Origin: Oncomelania hupensis
Lineage: Eukaryota; Mollusca; Gastropoda; Littorinimorpha; Pomatiopsidae
Assembly: GCA_036898135.1 (NCBI GenBank)
Contig: CM072517.1
Location: 68,800,604-68,864,603, forward strand
DNA length: 64,000 nt
Direction: 5' to 3'
The notes below the pieces were generated by a model, which was not told the DNA's origin, searched no databases, and worked only from the letters and a program-made list of their open reading frames with translations. The position numbers and the translations under genes were made by a program. Of the stretch, positions 34,716 to 45,821 are shown piece after piece; positions within the stretch are counted from its first letter, which is position 1, and every line of letters begins with the position of its first letter.

Positions 34716-34905
34716 AACTGTTAAAGTATGAGTCTCCTCTCTGAAAATCCTTACGGGAAGAGAGGGGACTATAAACTGATAAACATAACACATAACACTG
34801 TTAAAGTTAAAAATATGTCTCCTCTCTGAAAATCCTTACCGGGAAGAGAGGGGACTATAAACTGACTAAAAAAAAAAAAAAAAAAAAAAAAAAACTGTTA
34901 AAGTT
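34716..34905 (+). repeat. Two extra A-tailed units at the SINE target site
   Basis: Absent from the 3' LTR. Two related ~75-100 bp units share CTCCTCTCTGAAAATCC and GGGAAGAGAGGGGACTATAA, with potential pairing of CCTCTCT and AGAGAGG. The second ends in about 30 As. CTGTTAAAG recurs before, between and after them (34719, 34798 and 34895 regions). Confidence 0.75.
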
Positions 34906-35583
34906 TTGCATGAATGTGATGTGAGAAAATCCAGAAACCAAACCCCAAAGAAAAGAATAAATTATTTGTTTTATTTCCCCATCATTCTGTGTGTGGTCTC
35001 CGTTTTGTATTAAATGTTTTGTGAAGTGTCGTTTAAATAAAATGTGTGTTTAGTTAGTATTTCTTTTTCTTTCTAAATACTCTAATTGTTTAGTCTAAGA
35101 CAAGAATTCTGATTCTATCTCTACTTGAAGTTAACCAGTCACTGTGCATTTTCATTTCATGCATCTCAAATACATTTTTATAATTTTACAAACAGAGTTT
35201 AGAATAAAATTTATTATATTTTACACATAACTTTCCATAATGAAAGTAAATAAATTTTTCTCTGACAGACCTTTGTTTCCTCAGGTTGTGGCGTTTGGAG
35301 AGGCATCCATCCTAGTAATATTTTGGGAAACGTAATTCTCTCCGCTGTGGGCGGGAGGTGTTGTTTCTTTTTGGGATTGTTGTGGATTTGGGATGCCTCG
35401 GCGAGCCTATACCTGTGGAAAGATCGGTTTGTCGGGGATGGTGTCAGAACTGATATTTTATTTAACCCGGCAACCTCTTGTGAGCCCTTATGAAGCCATT
35501 CCTGACAGAACCCTGCCAGTGGTGTGCTCTCTCTCTTTTTGGGGTGCGCCATGGGGTGGCGGGTGAAAGGGGCTTACAAGAAT

Positions 35584-35602
35584 TGGTGTCAAGAAGTGGG
35601 AT
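35584..35602 (+). other. Primer binding site, tRNA-Leu type
   Basis: TGGTGTCAAGAAGTGGGATT, 5 bp after the 5' LTR, complements the tRNA-Leu 3' end (…AATCCCACTTCTGACA plus CCA) with one extra base. The tRNA identity is recalled knowledge. Confidence 0.65.
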
Positions 35603-35905
35603 TCGATTAAATGAGGCTAATTGCTGCCTCAGCCCATGTTGAAAACCCCTGTTGAAGAATTAAACAATTTCTTTACAAGAAATGGGATCCGATTAAATGA
35701 GGCTAATTGCTGCCTCAGCCCATGTTATTTTAGTTGTAGAATTACACCATTTCTTTACAAGAAATGGGATTCGATTAAATGAGGCTAATTTCTGCCTCAG
35801 CCCATGTTGAAAACCCCTGTTGAAGAGTTACACTATTTCTTTACAAGAAATTGTGTTTAGAAGATGGATAGATTGAATGAAGCTAAATATCTGCTTCAGC
35901 TTATG
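35595..35905 (+). repeat. Leader tandem repeats overlapping the PBS
   Basis: Three clear units of 82-86 bp, with GGGATTCG or GGGATCCG at about 35598, 35684 and 35766, and a weaker fourth at about 35846. Each contains ATTAAATGAGGCTAATT and CTGCCTCAGCCCATGTT. The first unit begins inside the PBS. Confidence 0.88.
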
Positions 35906-36366
35906 CGAATGTTTTATTGGCTTTAGCCAGAATTTATTCAGAAATATGTAATAAGAAAGAAATCAATAATATTCTCCTTATTATTATTAGTATATGAAGT
36001 TTAGGTTGAGAAAAATATTGTTAGCTGTGAAGAAATGTTGTCTGGTGTTGTGTCGTTTGTGTAACACATACATTGATTTGTAATAAAAATCAAGAATGAA
36101 TATAATTAAACAACATTTTTATTTCTCAAAACTTAAGACATTTTATTTTGCAAAAGAAAATAAATTAATAATATTCCATATTTTAACATAGTAGGCATAG
36201 GGCATGACGTGTACGAAGGAACACATAATTTCAAACAAGTTATATTAATAAATAATCTAGCAAAATTTATACTTTCATATTCAAGGTCATTAATTGAGTT
36301 AGATTTTGAATTTGAAAGAAAGAAAGAAAACCAGCTTCCACTTCAACGTTATTAAGAAGAAGAAAA
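35906..36366 (+). other. AT-rich leader before gag
   Basis: No ORF or motif. Probably the untranslated leader, holding any packaging signal. Confidence 0.5.
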
Positions 36367-37473
36367 ATGGCTGATCGAAGAGACCAAGAAGATAGGGAAT
36401 TTTTGGAAATGGAGCGGAGAAGAAATAGAAGGCTTATAGATGAGGTGGAGCAAGAGTTGTATGGACTTGAACAGCAGCGACAGGAGTTGATGCAAGATCA
36501 ACCGCGTCAGAGTCCTGGGCATAAACAATATGCAAGAAATGTTGATCTACCACGTGGAAATTGGGGACGTTCACCCCGAGATGAAGTATATGATCAGGAA
36601 ATGAACAATAACCACCCTCAACTTCATGGACCAGGAAGCGTGGAAGCAAATTTTGACCCTTTACCTCGAGGGCCAGCGTCTATCAAAGTGCGCCCGGATC
36701 CTTATGATGGAAGTCAAACTTGGGAAGAATGGGAAGAGCACTTCGATTGCTGTGCATTGCTGGGTCGGTGGAGCATGGCCGAGAAAACCTTGGTGCTGGC
36801 AGCTATGTTAAGGGGAACAGCACGCACCTTTTATCAAGGATTAAACCCCTACATTAAAAGATGCTATGGTGAGCTGATGCAGTGTATGCGCCGTAGATTT
36901 GGCTGTCAGTCAAAACATCAACAATTTTGGGTCACGCAGCTGGAAGGAAGAATGCGAAAACAAGATGAGCCTATTGCTAAGCTAGCTGACGAATTGCTGC
37001 TATTGGTCCGAAGAGCTTACCCAAGGGATATGACCGAGGCAAACATTCATCAAATTGCTCTACAGCAAATGTACAAGAGTATGGATAATGACACTAAATG
37101 GAAATGCATTGAACGTCGATGCACAAGTTTGCAAGAAGCTGTGGAGATTGCGGAGACCTATGAAACATTCATGCGCACGAGCAAGAGAACAACGCGTGAA
37201 GTTCACACTCTGGATAGTCGTACGTCTAACGATGCCCAACTGTTGAACCTAACAGAAAGAATCCAACAACTAGAACTTCAATGTACTCAATCCATAAACG
37301 CTGTAAGTTCATCTGCCAAGCCTACTACAACTCCATTGGCAGATACTGATCGCAGAGACCAACAAACTCCTTGGCAGCGAGGGCAATGCTACATTTGTCA
37401 TTCTGATCAACACAGGCTTAAACAATGCCCTATCTATTTGAAATGCAAGCAACTGCAAAGACAGGGAAACTAG
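36367..37473 (+). CDS. gag of the large Gypsy element
   Basis: Structural protein that assembles the cytoplasmic particle and packages RNA; 368 residues. The ATG at 36367 follows an A-rich stretch (AAGAAAAATGG). The N-terminal ~45 residues are a charged coiled-coil-like region (EMERRRNRRLIDEVEQEL). The capsid-like domain spans about residues 100-250 (YDGSQTWEEWEEHFDCC, LAAMLRGTARTFYQGL, EAVEIAETYETFM). A CCHC knuckle (CYICHSDQHRLKQC, C-x2-C-x4-H-x4-C) is near residue 345. The frame is intact. The protease frame starts about 30 bp later in another phase, implying frameshifting or re-initiation. Confidence 0.88.
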   Translation: MADRRDQEDREFLEMERRRNRRLIDEVEQELYGLEQQRQELMQDQPRQSPGHKQYARNVDLPRGNWGRSPRDEVYDQEMNNNHPQLHGPGSVEANFDPLPRGPASIKVRPDPYDGSQTWEEWEEHFDCCALLGRWSMAEKTLVLAAMLRGTARTFYQGLNPYIKRCYGELMQCMRRRFGCQSKHQQFWVTQLEGRMRKQDEPIAKLADELLLLVRRAYPRDMTEANIHQIALQQMYKSMDNDTKWKCIERRCTSLQEAVEIAETYETFMRTSKRTTREVHTLDSRTSNDAQLLNLTERIQQLELQCTQSINAVSSSAKPTTTPLADTDRRDQQTPWQRGQCYICHSDQHRLKQCPIYLKCKQLQRQGN

Positions 37474-37502
37474 AGTCTGCCTCTTCAGCAGGCTAGGAAG
37501 AG

Positions 37503-37872
37503 GTGATTACAACATCAATAAGGCCTGAAGAAGATCAACAGCAAACCAAGATAACAGACAAAGAACTGAATGAACCAGAAGTCACCATACGCGTTCCAGT
37601 ATATGTATCTGCTGATAACCTTCAATCTGTGAATGACAATGTAAAAACTCTACAAGTAGGGGAGAGAACTTCTACTGACAATGATAATGGAATGTTTGCT
37701 GAATGCAAGTTGTATGGCATTGCAGTCGATTTTTTGTTGGATACTGGTTCTGCTGCTACACTATTGAATAGCCAAGTGTATAAACTGATACCTGAAGACC
37801 ATAGACCAGAACTGTATCAGACTCAAATAAGACTTGTTGGTGTGAACGGATGCAGAGTCAATACACTGGGCG
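37503..37872 (+). pseudogene. Protease, N-terminal part, cut by the foldback element
   Basis: Retropepsin-type aspartic protease. The active-site motif FLLDTGSAATLL is near residue 80 of this frame and the flap region follows (TQIRLVGVNG). The frame enters the foldback element at 37873; codons after that are repeat sequence. The flanking GGGCG (37868-37872) is the left TSD copy. It resumes at 41944. Confidence 0.88.
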
Positions 37873-39012
37873 TATGGGGCGCCATGTGTCCATTTATTCT
37901 ATGTGACCATTCTATACATAGAATAAATTCTATGCACATAGAAAGCATTCTATACACACAAAAAGCATTCCTTAGTTGAAATTCCATTTATAAAAAAGAA
38001 ACCAATATTGTAAGTCATAGAATAAAATTCTTTGTATAGAATAGCATTCTATAATATAGTGTAAAATTCTATGTCCATAATACAATTCTATGTATAGAAT
38101 AACATTTTATAATAGAGAATAATATTCTATGTATGTAATACAAATCTATATTATAGAATGCACTTGTATGCATAGAATTATATTCTATAACATAGAATGA
38201 ATTCTATTACAAAGAATGAATTCTATAACATAGAATGAATTCTTTAAAATAAAATAAATTGCATGACATAGAATTATTTCTATATGCATAGAATTCATTC
38301 TATAACATAGAATGAATTCTTTAACATAAAATAAATTATATGACATAAAATGAATTCTATGTGCATAGAATAAATTGTATAACATAGAATGAATTCTATA
38401 ATAAAGAATGAATTCTATATGCATAGAATGAATTTTATAGCATAGAATGAATTCTATGACATAGAATTCATTCTATGACATAGAATGAATTCTATAGGCA
38501 TAGAATGAATAGTATAACATAGAATGAATAAGATGAAATAGAATGAATTCTATGACATAGAATGAATTCTATGACATAGAATGAATTCTATAACATAGAA
38601 TGAATTCTATAGCATAGAATGAATTCTATGACATAGAATTTATTCTATAGCATAGAATGAATTCTATGTTACAGAATGAATTCTATGTCATAGAATTCAT
38701 TCTATGCTATATAATTCATTCTATGTTATAGAATTCATTCTATGCTATAGAATAAATTCTATCTCATATTATTCATTCTATGTCATAGAATTCATTCTAT
38801 ATTATAGAATTCATTCTATGTCATAGAAATCATTCTATGTCATCTTATTCATTCTATGTTATACTATTCATTCTATGCTATAGAATTCATTCTATGTCAT
38901 AGAATTCATTCTATGTAATAGAATTCATTCTATGTTATAGAATGAAATCAATATAAAAACTTTTTTTTAAATAGTAAAAACTGGGGCACTGTCAAGGTAT
39001 AGAGAACGTTTT
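37873..39012 (+). repeat. Left arm of the foldback element
   Basis: The terminal ~290 bp are less repetitive. After that the arm is a run of CATAGAATGAATTCTATG-type palindromes with variants in the spacer, ending AAAACTGGGGCACTGTCAAG and GTATAGAGAACG. Frames such as 38185-38424 are products of the repeat. Confidence 0.92.
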
Positions 39013-39167
39013 GGGATATTGTGATGTTTTGAACATAGCACACTCGTGCAATAATGATTACAGAGCGATTTGTCACTGACATTCAGTTTAGAGTTGACGA
39101 CATGCAGTGCTTCATCATTTGCGCTCGAAGTGGAAATCGATGAAAGGAAATGTTCTTTTCTTTGCAG

Positions 39168-39338
39168 AAAGGTTTTACGTCGGAGTTAGAGCATCCAAAC
39201 GCAGCACAGTACTTCACCATTTTCAAACTCGATCACGCTGTGTTATTCCCGCAGCACGTGGCCGCCACGCCTTTGTGCGTAGCGCCCTGGGGGGCCGCTT
39301 GGGGTGAAATAGATTTTTTGCAATATTCAGCTTTATGA
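39168..39338 (+). other. Possible captured exon or small ORF in the foldback loop
   Basis: TTCTTTTCTTTGCAG (ending 39167) is a good acceptor-like sequence. The frame after it is open for about 55 codons to TGA (KGFTSELEHPNAAQYF…VAPWGAAWGEIDFLQYSAL). It has non-repetitive composition unlike the arms. No family recognised and no donor, so a terminal exon or chance ORF are both possible. Confidence 0.25.
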
Positions 39339-39756
39339 ACCTTTCATTTATTATGTCTCAGAGTTGTATAGCAATATTCGACCTTTAAATATATTAATTA
39401 TTGCTTTTTATGAGTGTACAGTACGGTTATTTCTTCGGTATTGAGCGAAAAGAACTGATTATTTAATTAGATTTTGTCACTATAAACCCTTACAGAACCT
39501 CAGCACATTGTAATGAAAAAAGCAAGCACGCAGGGGCGGAGGGGGGGGGTGTGACGTCAATTATTTTTATTGCTAAGCGATCTATTCACACTAATTATAC
39601 CGTCGAAGTCGTCCGCATCAAGAAACCTAAATGCTTGTTCACGAAATTATGATGTCTGATAAAGCCGCAGAGCGCTTGGTACGTCAGCCATTTCTTCAGT
39701 TCTCGCGCGCGTGCAAGGCTCCACGTGTCCCTTTATACGTCACAGCCTCGCTTCAC

Positions 39757-40060
39757 ATAGAATGACCTAGTTGCGCATAGAATGAGCATTCTATGTTATA
39801 GAATGAACATTCTATGTTATAGAATGGATTCTATGTTATAGAATGAACATTCTAAGTTATACAATGAATTCTATGTTATAGAATGAACATTCTATGTTAT
39901 AGAATGATTTCTATGTTATAGAATGACCATTCTATGTTATAGAATGAACATTCTATGTTATAGAATGGATCCTATGTTATAGAATGAACATTCTATGTTA
40001 TAGAATGAACATTCTATAACATAGAATGCATTCTATGTGCACCAAATGTTAAAAAACAAT
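39757..40060. repeat. Second palindromic array in the foldback loop
   Basis: Alternating 19- and 21-bp units of ATTCTATGTTATAGAAT separated by GG or GAAC, related to but distinct from the arm units (the spacer differs and there is no GAATTC core in most). Confidence 0.9.
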
Positions 40061-40244
40061 TCTATGAAAATAGAATGTATTCAGTGTTGCGAATAAAATC
40101 CATTTTATGTTAAAAAAATGAATTTTATGTCATACAATTCTAGCTGTGTTATACAATTAATTCTATATACATATAATTCATTTCATTCACATAAAATTAA
40201 AAAACATAACTAATAAATTGTAACAAAATTTAGAATTTAGAAAA

Positions 40245-40756
40245 AGATATTGTATGACACATCACCACATCGCATCATCACCACATCGATCACATCATTA
40301 CATCACATCACTGCATCACATTGCTTCATCACCATCATCGTGAAAACGCACCACCACATAAAATCACATCATATCGACAAATCATCACATCACATCAGCC
40401 GACATCACAGCAGCAGCACATCTTCACATTGCAGCAGACAGCACATATCATGGCATCAGTGAATCACATCACATAATCTAATCACCCCACCCCTCCCACC
40501 CATCACATTTGTGGTGCAGTGTGGTGTGATTTAGAGTGATGTAGTGTGGTGATGTGATGTGGTAATGTGTATGTATGTATCTGCAATACAGTTCTATTAT
40601 GCCTTAAAAGCAGTGAATCAGACCACATCGTCACATAACCTAATCACTCCACCACACCTACCCATCACATTTGTGGTGCAGTGTGATGTAGAGTGATGTG
40701 GTGTGGTGATGGGATGTGGCAATGTGTATATCTCTCTGCAATACAGTCCCATGCCA
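40245..40756. repeat. CATCA-rich and ~153-bp tandem repeats in the loop
   Basis: About 40255-40450 is CATCA/CACAT low-complexity. Two units of roughly 153 bp follow (about 40455-40608 and 40609-40756). Both contain CCCATCACATTTGTGGTG, a GTGGTGATG stretch and CTGCAATACAGT. Confidence 0.8.
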
Positions 40757-41938
40757 TAAAAAATGTTCTCTATACCTTGACAGTGCCCCAGTTTTTACTA
40801 TTTTAAAAAAAAGTGTATATATTGATTTCATTCTATAACATAGAATGAAGTCTATGACATAGAATGAATTCTATGACATAGAATGAATTCTATGACATAG
40901 AATGAATTCTATGACATAGAATGAATTCTATAGCATAGAATGAATAGTATAACATAGAATGAATAAGATGACATAGAATGAATTCTATGACATAGAATGA
41001 ATTCTATAACATAGAATGAATTCTATAGCAAAGAATGAATTCTATGACATAGAATTTATTCTATAGCATAAAATGAATTCTATAGCATAGAATGAATTCT
41101 ATGACATAGGATTCATTCTGTAACATAGAATTCATTCTATGCTATAGAATAAATTCTATGTCATAGAATTCATTCTATGCTATAGAATTCATTCTATGTT
41201 ATAGAATTCATTCTATGCTATAGAATAAATTCTATGTCATAGAATTCATTCTTTGCTATAGAATTCATTCTATGTTATAGAATTCATTCTATGTCATAGA
41301 ATTCATTCTATGTCATCTTATTCATTCTATGTTATACTATTCATTCTATGCCTATAGAATTCATTCTATGTCATAGAATGAATTCTATGTCATAGAATTC
41401 ATTCTATGCTATAAAATTCATTCTATGCATATAGAATTCATTCTTTATTATATAATTCATTCTATGTTTTACAATTTATTCTATGCACATAGAATTCATT
41501 TTATGTCATATAATTTATTTTATGTTAAAGAATTCATTCTATGTTATAGAATGAATTGTATGCACATAGAATAAATTCTATGTTATAGAATTCATTCTTT
41601 GTAATAGAATTCATTCTATGTTATAGAATACAATTCTATGCATACAAGTGCATTCTATAATATAGAATTGTATTACATACATAGAATCTTATTCTCTATT
41701 ATAAAATGTTATTCTATACATAGAATTGTATTATGGACATAGAATTTTACACTATATTATAGAATGTTATTCTATACAAAGAATTTTATTCTATGACTTA
41801 CAATATTGGTTTCTTTTTTATAAATGGAATTTCAACTAATGAATGCTTTTTGTGTGCATAGAATGCTTTCTATGTGCATAGAATTTATTCTATGTATAGA
41901 ATAGTGACATAGAATAAATGGACACATGGCGCCCCATA
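40757..41938 (-). repeat. Right arm of the foldback element
   Basis: Inverted copy of 37873-39012, slightly longer through extra palindromic units. The outermost ~290 bp are nearly identical to the left arm in reverse. Confidence 0.92.
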
Positions 41939-41943
41939 GGGCG

Positions 41944-42518
41944 TTGCTGATATAGAAGTAGAGTTTCAACATCAGAGCTATACTATTCCATGTATTATAT
42001 GTGATATGCAGATTGATGCCATTCTGGGACAAGATTTTACAATTCAGTGTATCAAATACGTTGATATTGAGAGGTTGAAAATGGTAACCAAACAAGGAAA
42101 AGAAATTGCTTTGTTTCTTGGTGGAAAATCACAGATGGTTTGTCGTGTCACAGCTTCTCAGTCAGTCACCATTCCTGCAAAGTCAATTATGAACATTTCA
42201 GTTTCTGTTAGTGCAAAAGAGTATTTGGAATCTACCATGTTGTTAGAACCTTCCTTGGATGTAGTTAAAGGGAAGCAACTTTACCTTGCTCCAATGTTGA
42301 CTAATGAAAAAGACAATACAACTGCAATAGTAGTGAATTTGTCTGACGGTGATATGAAACTTTATCCAAATACTTATTTGGGCTCTGCACAATCTGCTTA
42401 CTCAAGGACACAAAATACTATGCACAGGCATCGTGTTGATACAAAAAGTCTTCAAAATGATCAACTACCAGAGTATCTACAGGAACTTTTTGAAAGGAGT
42501 AAAATTCACCTTGATTAA
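41944..42518 (+). pseudogene. Protease C-terminal part and linker, with in-frame stop
   Basis: Continues the protease after the insertion (VADIEVEF, then the IDAILGQDF block that closes retropepsin domains). A ~150-residue linker follows, ending KIHLD and TAA at 42516-42518. The same frame continues directly into RT, so the TAA is a nonsense mutation or a readthrough site. Confidence 0.8.
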
Positions 42519-44126
42519 CAACAAGCTCAAGCTTTGAAAGAATCAATGAAAAAATATCAACACATATTTTCAAAGTCTGCTGATGATATGGGGAAAACAC
42601 AGAAGACCAGGTTTCAAATTCACACTGGTCAAGCTGCTCCTATTAGACAACGAGCTAGAAGGTTACCGCTGGGAAAAAGAGAAGCGGAAAGAGAAGAAGT
42701 ACAAAGAATGCTAGCAGGAAATATCATAGAACCCTCAAATAGTGCCTGGGCTAGTCCGACTTGCCTAGTCTACAAGAAAGATGGAACAGTTCGGTTCTGC
42801 GTGGACTACAGAAAGCTGAACGAAGTAACTGTGAAAGATGCATATCCTCTACCCCACATTGATGAGTGTTTAGATGCTCTTACAGGGTCTAAATGGTTCA
42901 GCACTATGGATTTGCAAAGTGGATTTTGGCAGATTCCTATGGATACAGAGGAGGATAAGCAAAAGACTGCTTTTATAACTGGGATGGGACTTTACCAATT
43001 TACAGTACTCAGTTTTGGTCTAACCAATGCCCCTGCAGCTTTTCAGAGAATGATGGAGGACGTCCTTTGTGGATTACAATGGGATGAATGTGTTTTATTC
43101 ATGGACGATACCATTGGTCCTTCTCCCACTTTTGAAACAGGCTTACAACGATTAGAACATGTATGGCAACGTTTGGAAGAAGCAAATCTAAAATTGAAAC
43201 CATCAAAATGCTTATTTTTCCAGAAGGAAATTAAGTTCTTGGGACACATTGTCAGTGAAGAAGGTATTCAAACTGACCCTTGCAAGACAAAATCAATTGA
43301 TGAATGGCCTCAACCAGTAAACGTCAAACAAGTTCGCAGTTTCCTGGGACTATGTTCTTACTACCGGAAATATGTAGAAAATTTCGCCAGCATTGCCAAA
43401 CCATTGCACAGATTGTGTGAGAAAGGTGCATGTTTCAAGTGGACTGATGAATGCACTCAAGCCTTTGCTACTCTTAAAAACAGATTAACTTCAGCTCCCC
43501 TATTAGGTTATCCTAGACTGGGACAGCAATTCATTTTAGACACAGACGCCAGTGACTGTTCTGTAGGTGCAGTTTTGTCACAAATGCAAGATGGCAAGGA
43601 AAGAGTGATTGCTTACTACAGCTCTACCCTTACTCACAGTGAGACTAATTATTGTGTGACGCGGAAAGAACTGCTAGCAGTGATTAAAGCTTTAGAAAGA
43701 TTTCACTACTACCTGTATGGACAAGAAATTCTTTTGCGTACAGATAACTCTGCAGTGAGCTGGGTGAAAAATCTGAAAAATCCCTCAGGTCAAGTAATGC
43801 GTTGGCTACAACAATTAGAAACATGTAACCTAAAAGTTGTACACAGGCCTGGAACACAGCATAGAAATGCTGATGCCTTGTCACGACACCCTTGTTCTAC
43901 ATGTACAAGAATACAATGCAAGGAGGAGGAAGGGAGACAACCAGATGACGAAATACCTGTGGCCGAGTTAGATGTTATAAAAGTGGAGACTTCATCTTTG
44001 AACGCATTTTCATCTCCAAATGTTGAGACAGATGTACAGTGCTATATGGCAAATAGTAAAAGAAAGGCTAATGGAGAACTGAATCAAGCTGGAAATGACA
44101 AACCTAATGACTCTGAAGAAACACAG
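42519..44126 (+). pseudogene. Reverse transcriptase and RNase H of the large Gypsy element
   Basis: The RT motifs are complete: IRQRARRLPLGKREA, VRFCVDYRKLNEVT, STMDLQSGFWQI (catalytic Asp), SFGLTNAPAAFQRMM, FMDD (in place of the common YxDD, followed by TIGPS), FLGHIVS and FLGLCSYYRKYV. RNase H follows with LDTDASD, VTRKELLAV, RTDNSAVSW and HRNADALSRH. The frame is open from 42519 until the Gmr1-like element cuts it at 44127 after EETQ. CACAG at 44122-44126 is the left TSD. The open domain may still encode a good protein, but the ORF is severed from integrase. Confidence 0.9.
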
Positions 44127-45819
44127 TGTCACAGGGCAGCCCGTGAAGAAAGCCATGTAGTCTGTGTGTGAAGAGTATAAGGGCGGGGGTGGTACTGCGT
44201 GTTGCCGTATTCGTGATTATTGTTGTCTCGGGAGCGTGCAAAGCATGGTAAACAGCATACGCCGGTTAGGCCAGGTTAGGAATTTGCTCACTATCGTCAG
44301 AACGTGTTTGTCAGCAGTACAGTGTAGACGGTGTTTGTCTAGTGCTCTGTGGTTTTTGCTGTGTTCTGGAATTAGGGTGGGACGGGTATTAACGAATAAT
44401 AATATCTGGTTCCGAGAAGGATACTAGTTTAAAGATTGCAAATTTCTGAAGTGATACGCTCAGTTGGAGTGCAGCTGTAGAAAAGCAAGTCCGTGGTAGT
44501 GTGGTAGGTAGTATCGAGGTATTGTCTACTACGGGAACTACACACTACCGGATTACCCTAATTGGATGTACTTTCGTAGGTGGGTAGTGGAGAAGGGCTA
44601 CGGGGTGCAATTACATGCGAACCGTTGGGTGAGTGGATGGTGGTTTTTCCTTACTGTGCCAATAACCAAGGGCCGGCTGTTGGGGTGTTGAATGATAGCT
44701 GGTACGTAAGGGTAAGGAAGGATGAGAAAGGTTGCACTGAGGAGAGGCAGAAGAAAGGAAGAGAGCGTCGGAAGGAGGGAGAATGAGGGAGAAGAAAGGG
44801 GGTGGAGTGTGATGAAGCTAGGATGGAAGTGGTTGCTGTTGTTGTCGTTGGGGATGCTTGATATGAATAATGTGTTGATGGTTATTTGTATTCATTTGCA
44901 GCATCGTTCATTCCAGGCATTCATGATTTCATTGAATTGTATAATATGTATTTGATTCAAGTGACGATAACAGTAGAAAGCGAGAGAGAGTCAAGGACAG
45001 GGGAAATAGACTGCAGTTGGACCCCTCAAGTGGCAGAAGTTTAGTGGAGTAGCTAGTGAGAGTGGGGGGGGGGGTAAGTGTGTGGAGGGAGGGGGACAGA
45101 ATCGAGAACATGACATTTACGATGCGACAATCATGTTACAGGTTCGTCGAGGATTGTCGTTGAGGATTGAATTCCAGTTCGAAGTTCGCAGCTCAACGTT
45201 CGTCAATCCGCCAGTTCGTCGCTGGAAAACGCAAGGCAGCAACGACGACGACACTTGGTCAAGTGGACCAAACATCATCAGCATCGCCATCTGTTATTGT
45301 CCACGCGTCCCCTGTTATCAGCGCCATCATCATCACTTCAACATCATCGTCAGTGGCGACCACGGGTGGCAACGCTCCTTCGTTTGGACGTCAACGGAAG
45401 GGGGCGAGAACGTTGGAGGAGACTTTACCAGGGACTGCATTTCGCCAGGTGGGCCCGTTTTGTGTTGTCCCTCTCCTTCACAACCCCCCCCTGTCTGTGT
45501 GTGAACACGTGCCTCGGACTTTGGCTGTGCACGTTCGATTTGAGGACGTTGGTCGATTAGCGACCCCCGATCACCCACGAACCATTGCATCGTTCCATTG
45601 ACCCATTGATTGTTTCATTACCATTTCTTCGTTTCATGTGTAAATGTTGTATGTGTATGAGTGTGTGGTATGAATGAATAAATAGCTTGAAAGTTGTATA
45701 TTATTTGTTGTGTTTTTCATCCCTTCACGTCTGCGGGAAATCGCCATTCTGTCTGGGTTGTCTGCGTGTGTAAGGTGTTTGTTTGTGGCGTCTGCCCAGG
45801 GGGAGTCGTGGCGGTGACA
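44127..45819 (+). repeat. 5' LTR of element B
   Basis: Homologous to 50799-52487. An AATAAA signal lies at about 45677-45682. Several open frames (for example 44164-44427 and 45082-45600) recur identically in the 3' LTR and carry no known domain, so I do not call them genes. Confidence 0.95.
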
Positions 45820-45821
45820 TA

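Larger units (their letters stand above)
32370..35578 (+). repeat. 5' LTR of the large Gypsy element
   Basis: 3209 bp, homologous to 57664-60682. The ~190-bp length excess comes mainly from insertions at 34716-34892. It contains a TATA box (33855-33861), an AATAAA signal (about 35036) and a SINE (34518-34715). Confidence 0.93.
37873..41938. mobile_element. 4066-bp foldback element with ~1.15-kb inverted arms
   Basis: The ends are identical inverted repeats (TATGGGGCGCCATGTGTCC…). Arms 37873-39012 and 40757-41938 are mutually inverted with few differences. They consist largely of 19-bp units that are themselves palindromic (CATAGAATGAATTCTATG plus A). GGGCG is duplicated at 37868-37872 and 41939-41943. 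Removing the element restores the protease frame (NTLG then VADIEVEF). The loop (39013-40756) holds a second palindrome cluster, a CATCA-rich region and a small ORF. No transposase is visible, so it is non-autonomous. I cannot assign a superfamily. Confidence 0.92.

Noticed and set aside
38185..41470. CRISPR-like array of short spaced repeats
   Set aside because: Units are contiguous palindromes without unique spacers, in a eukaryotic transposon; not a CRISPR array.
44164..45601. Several 60-144 codon frames, repeated at 50836-52269
   Set aside because: They lie in the LTRs of element B in overlapping frames on both strands; no motif or start context supports translation.
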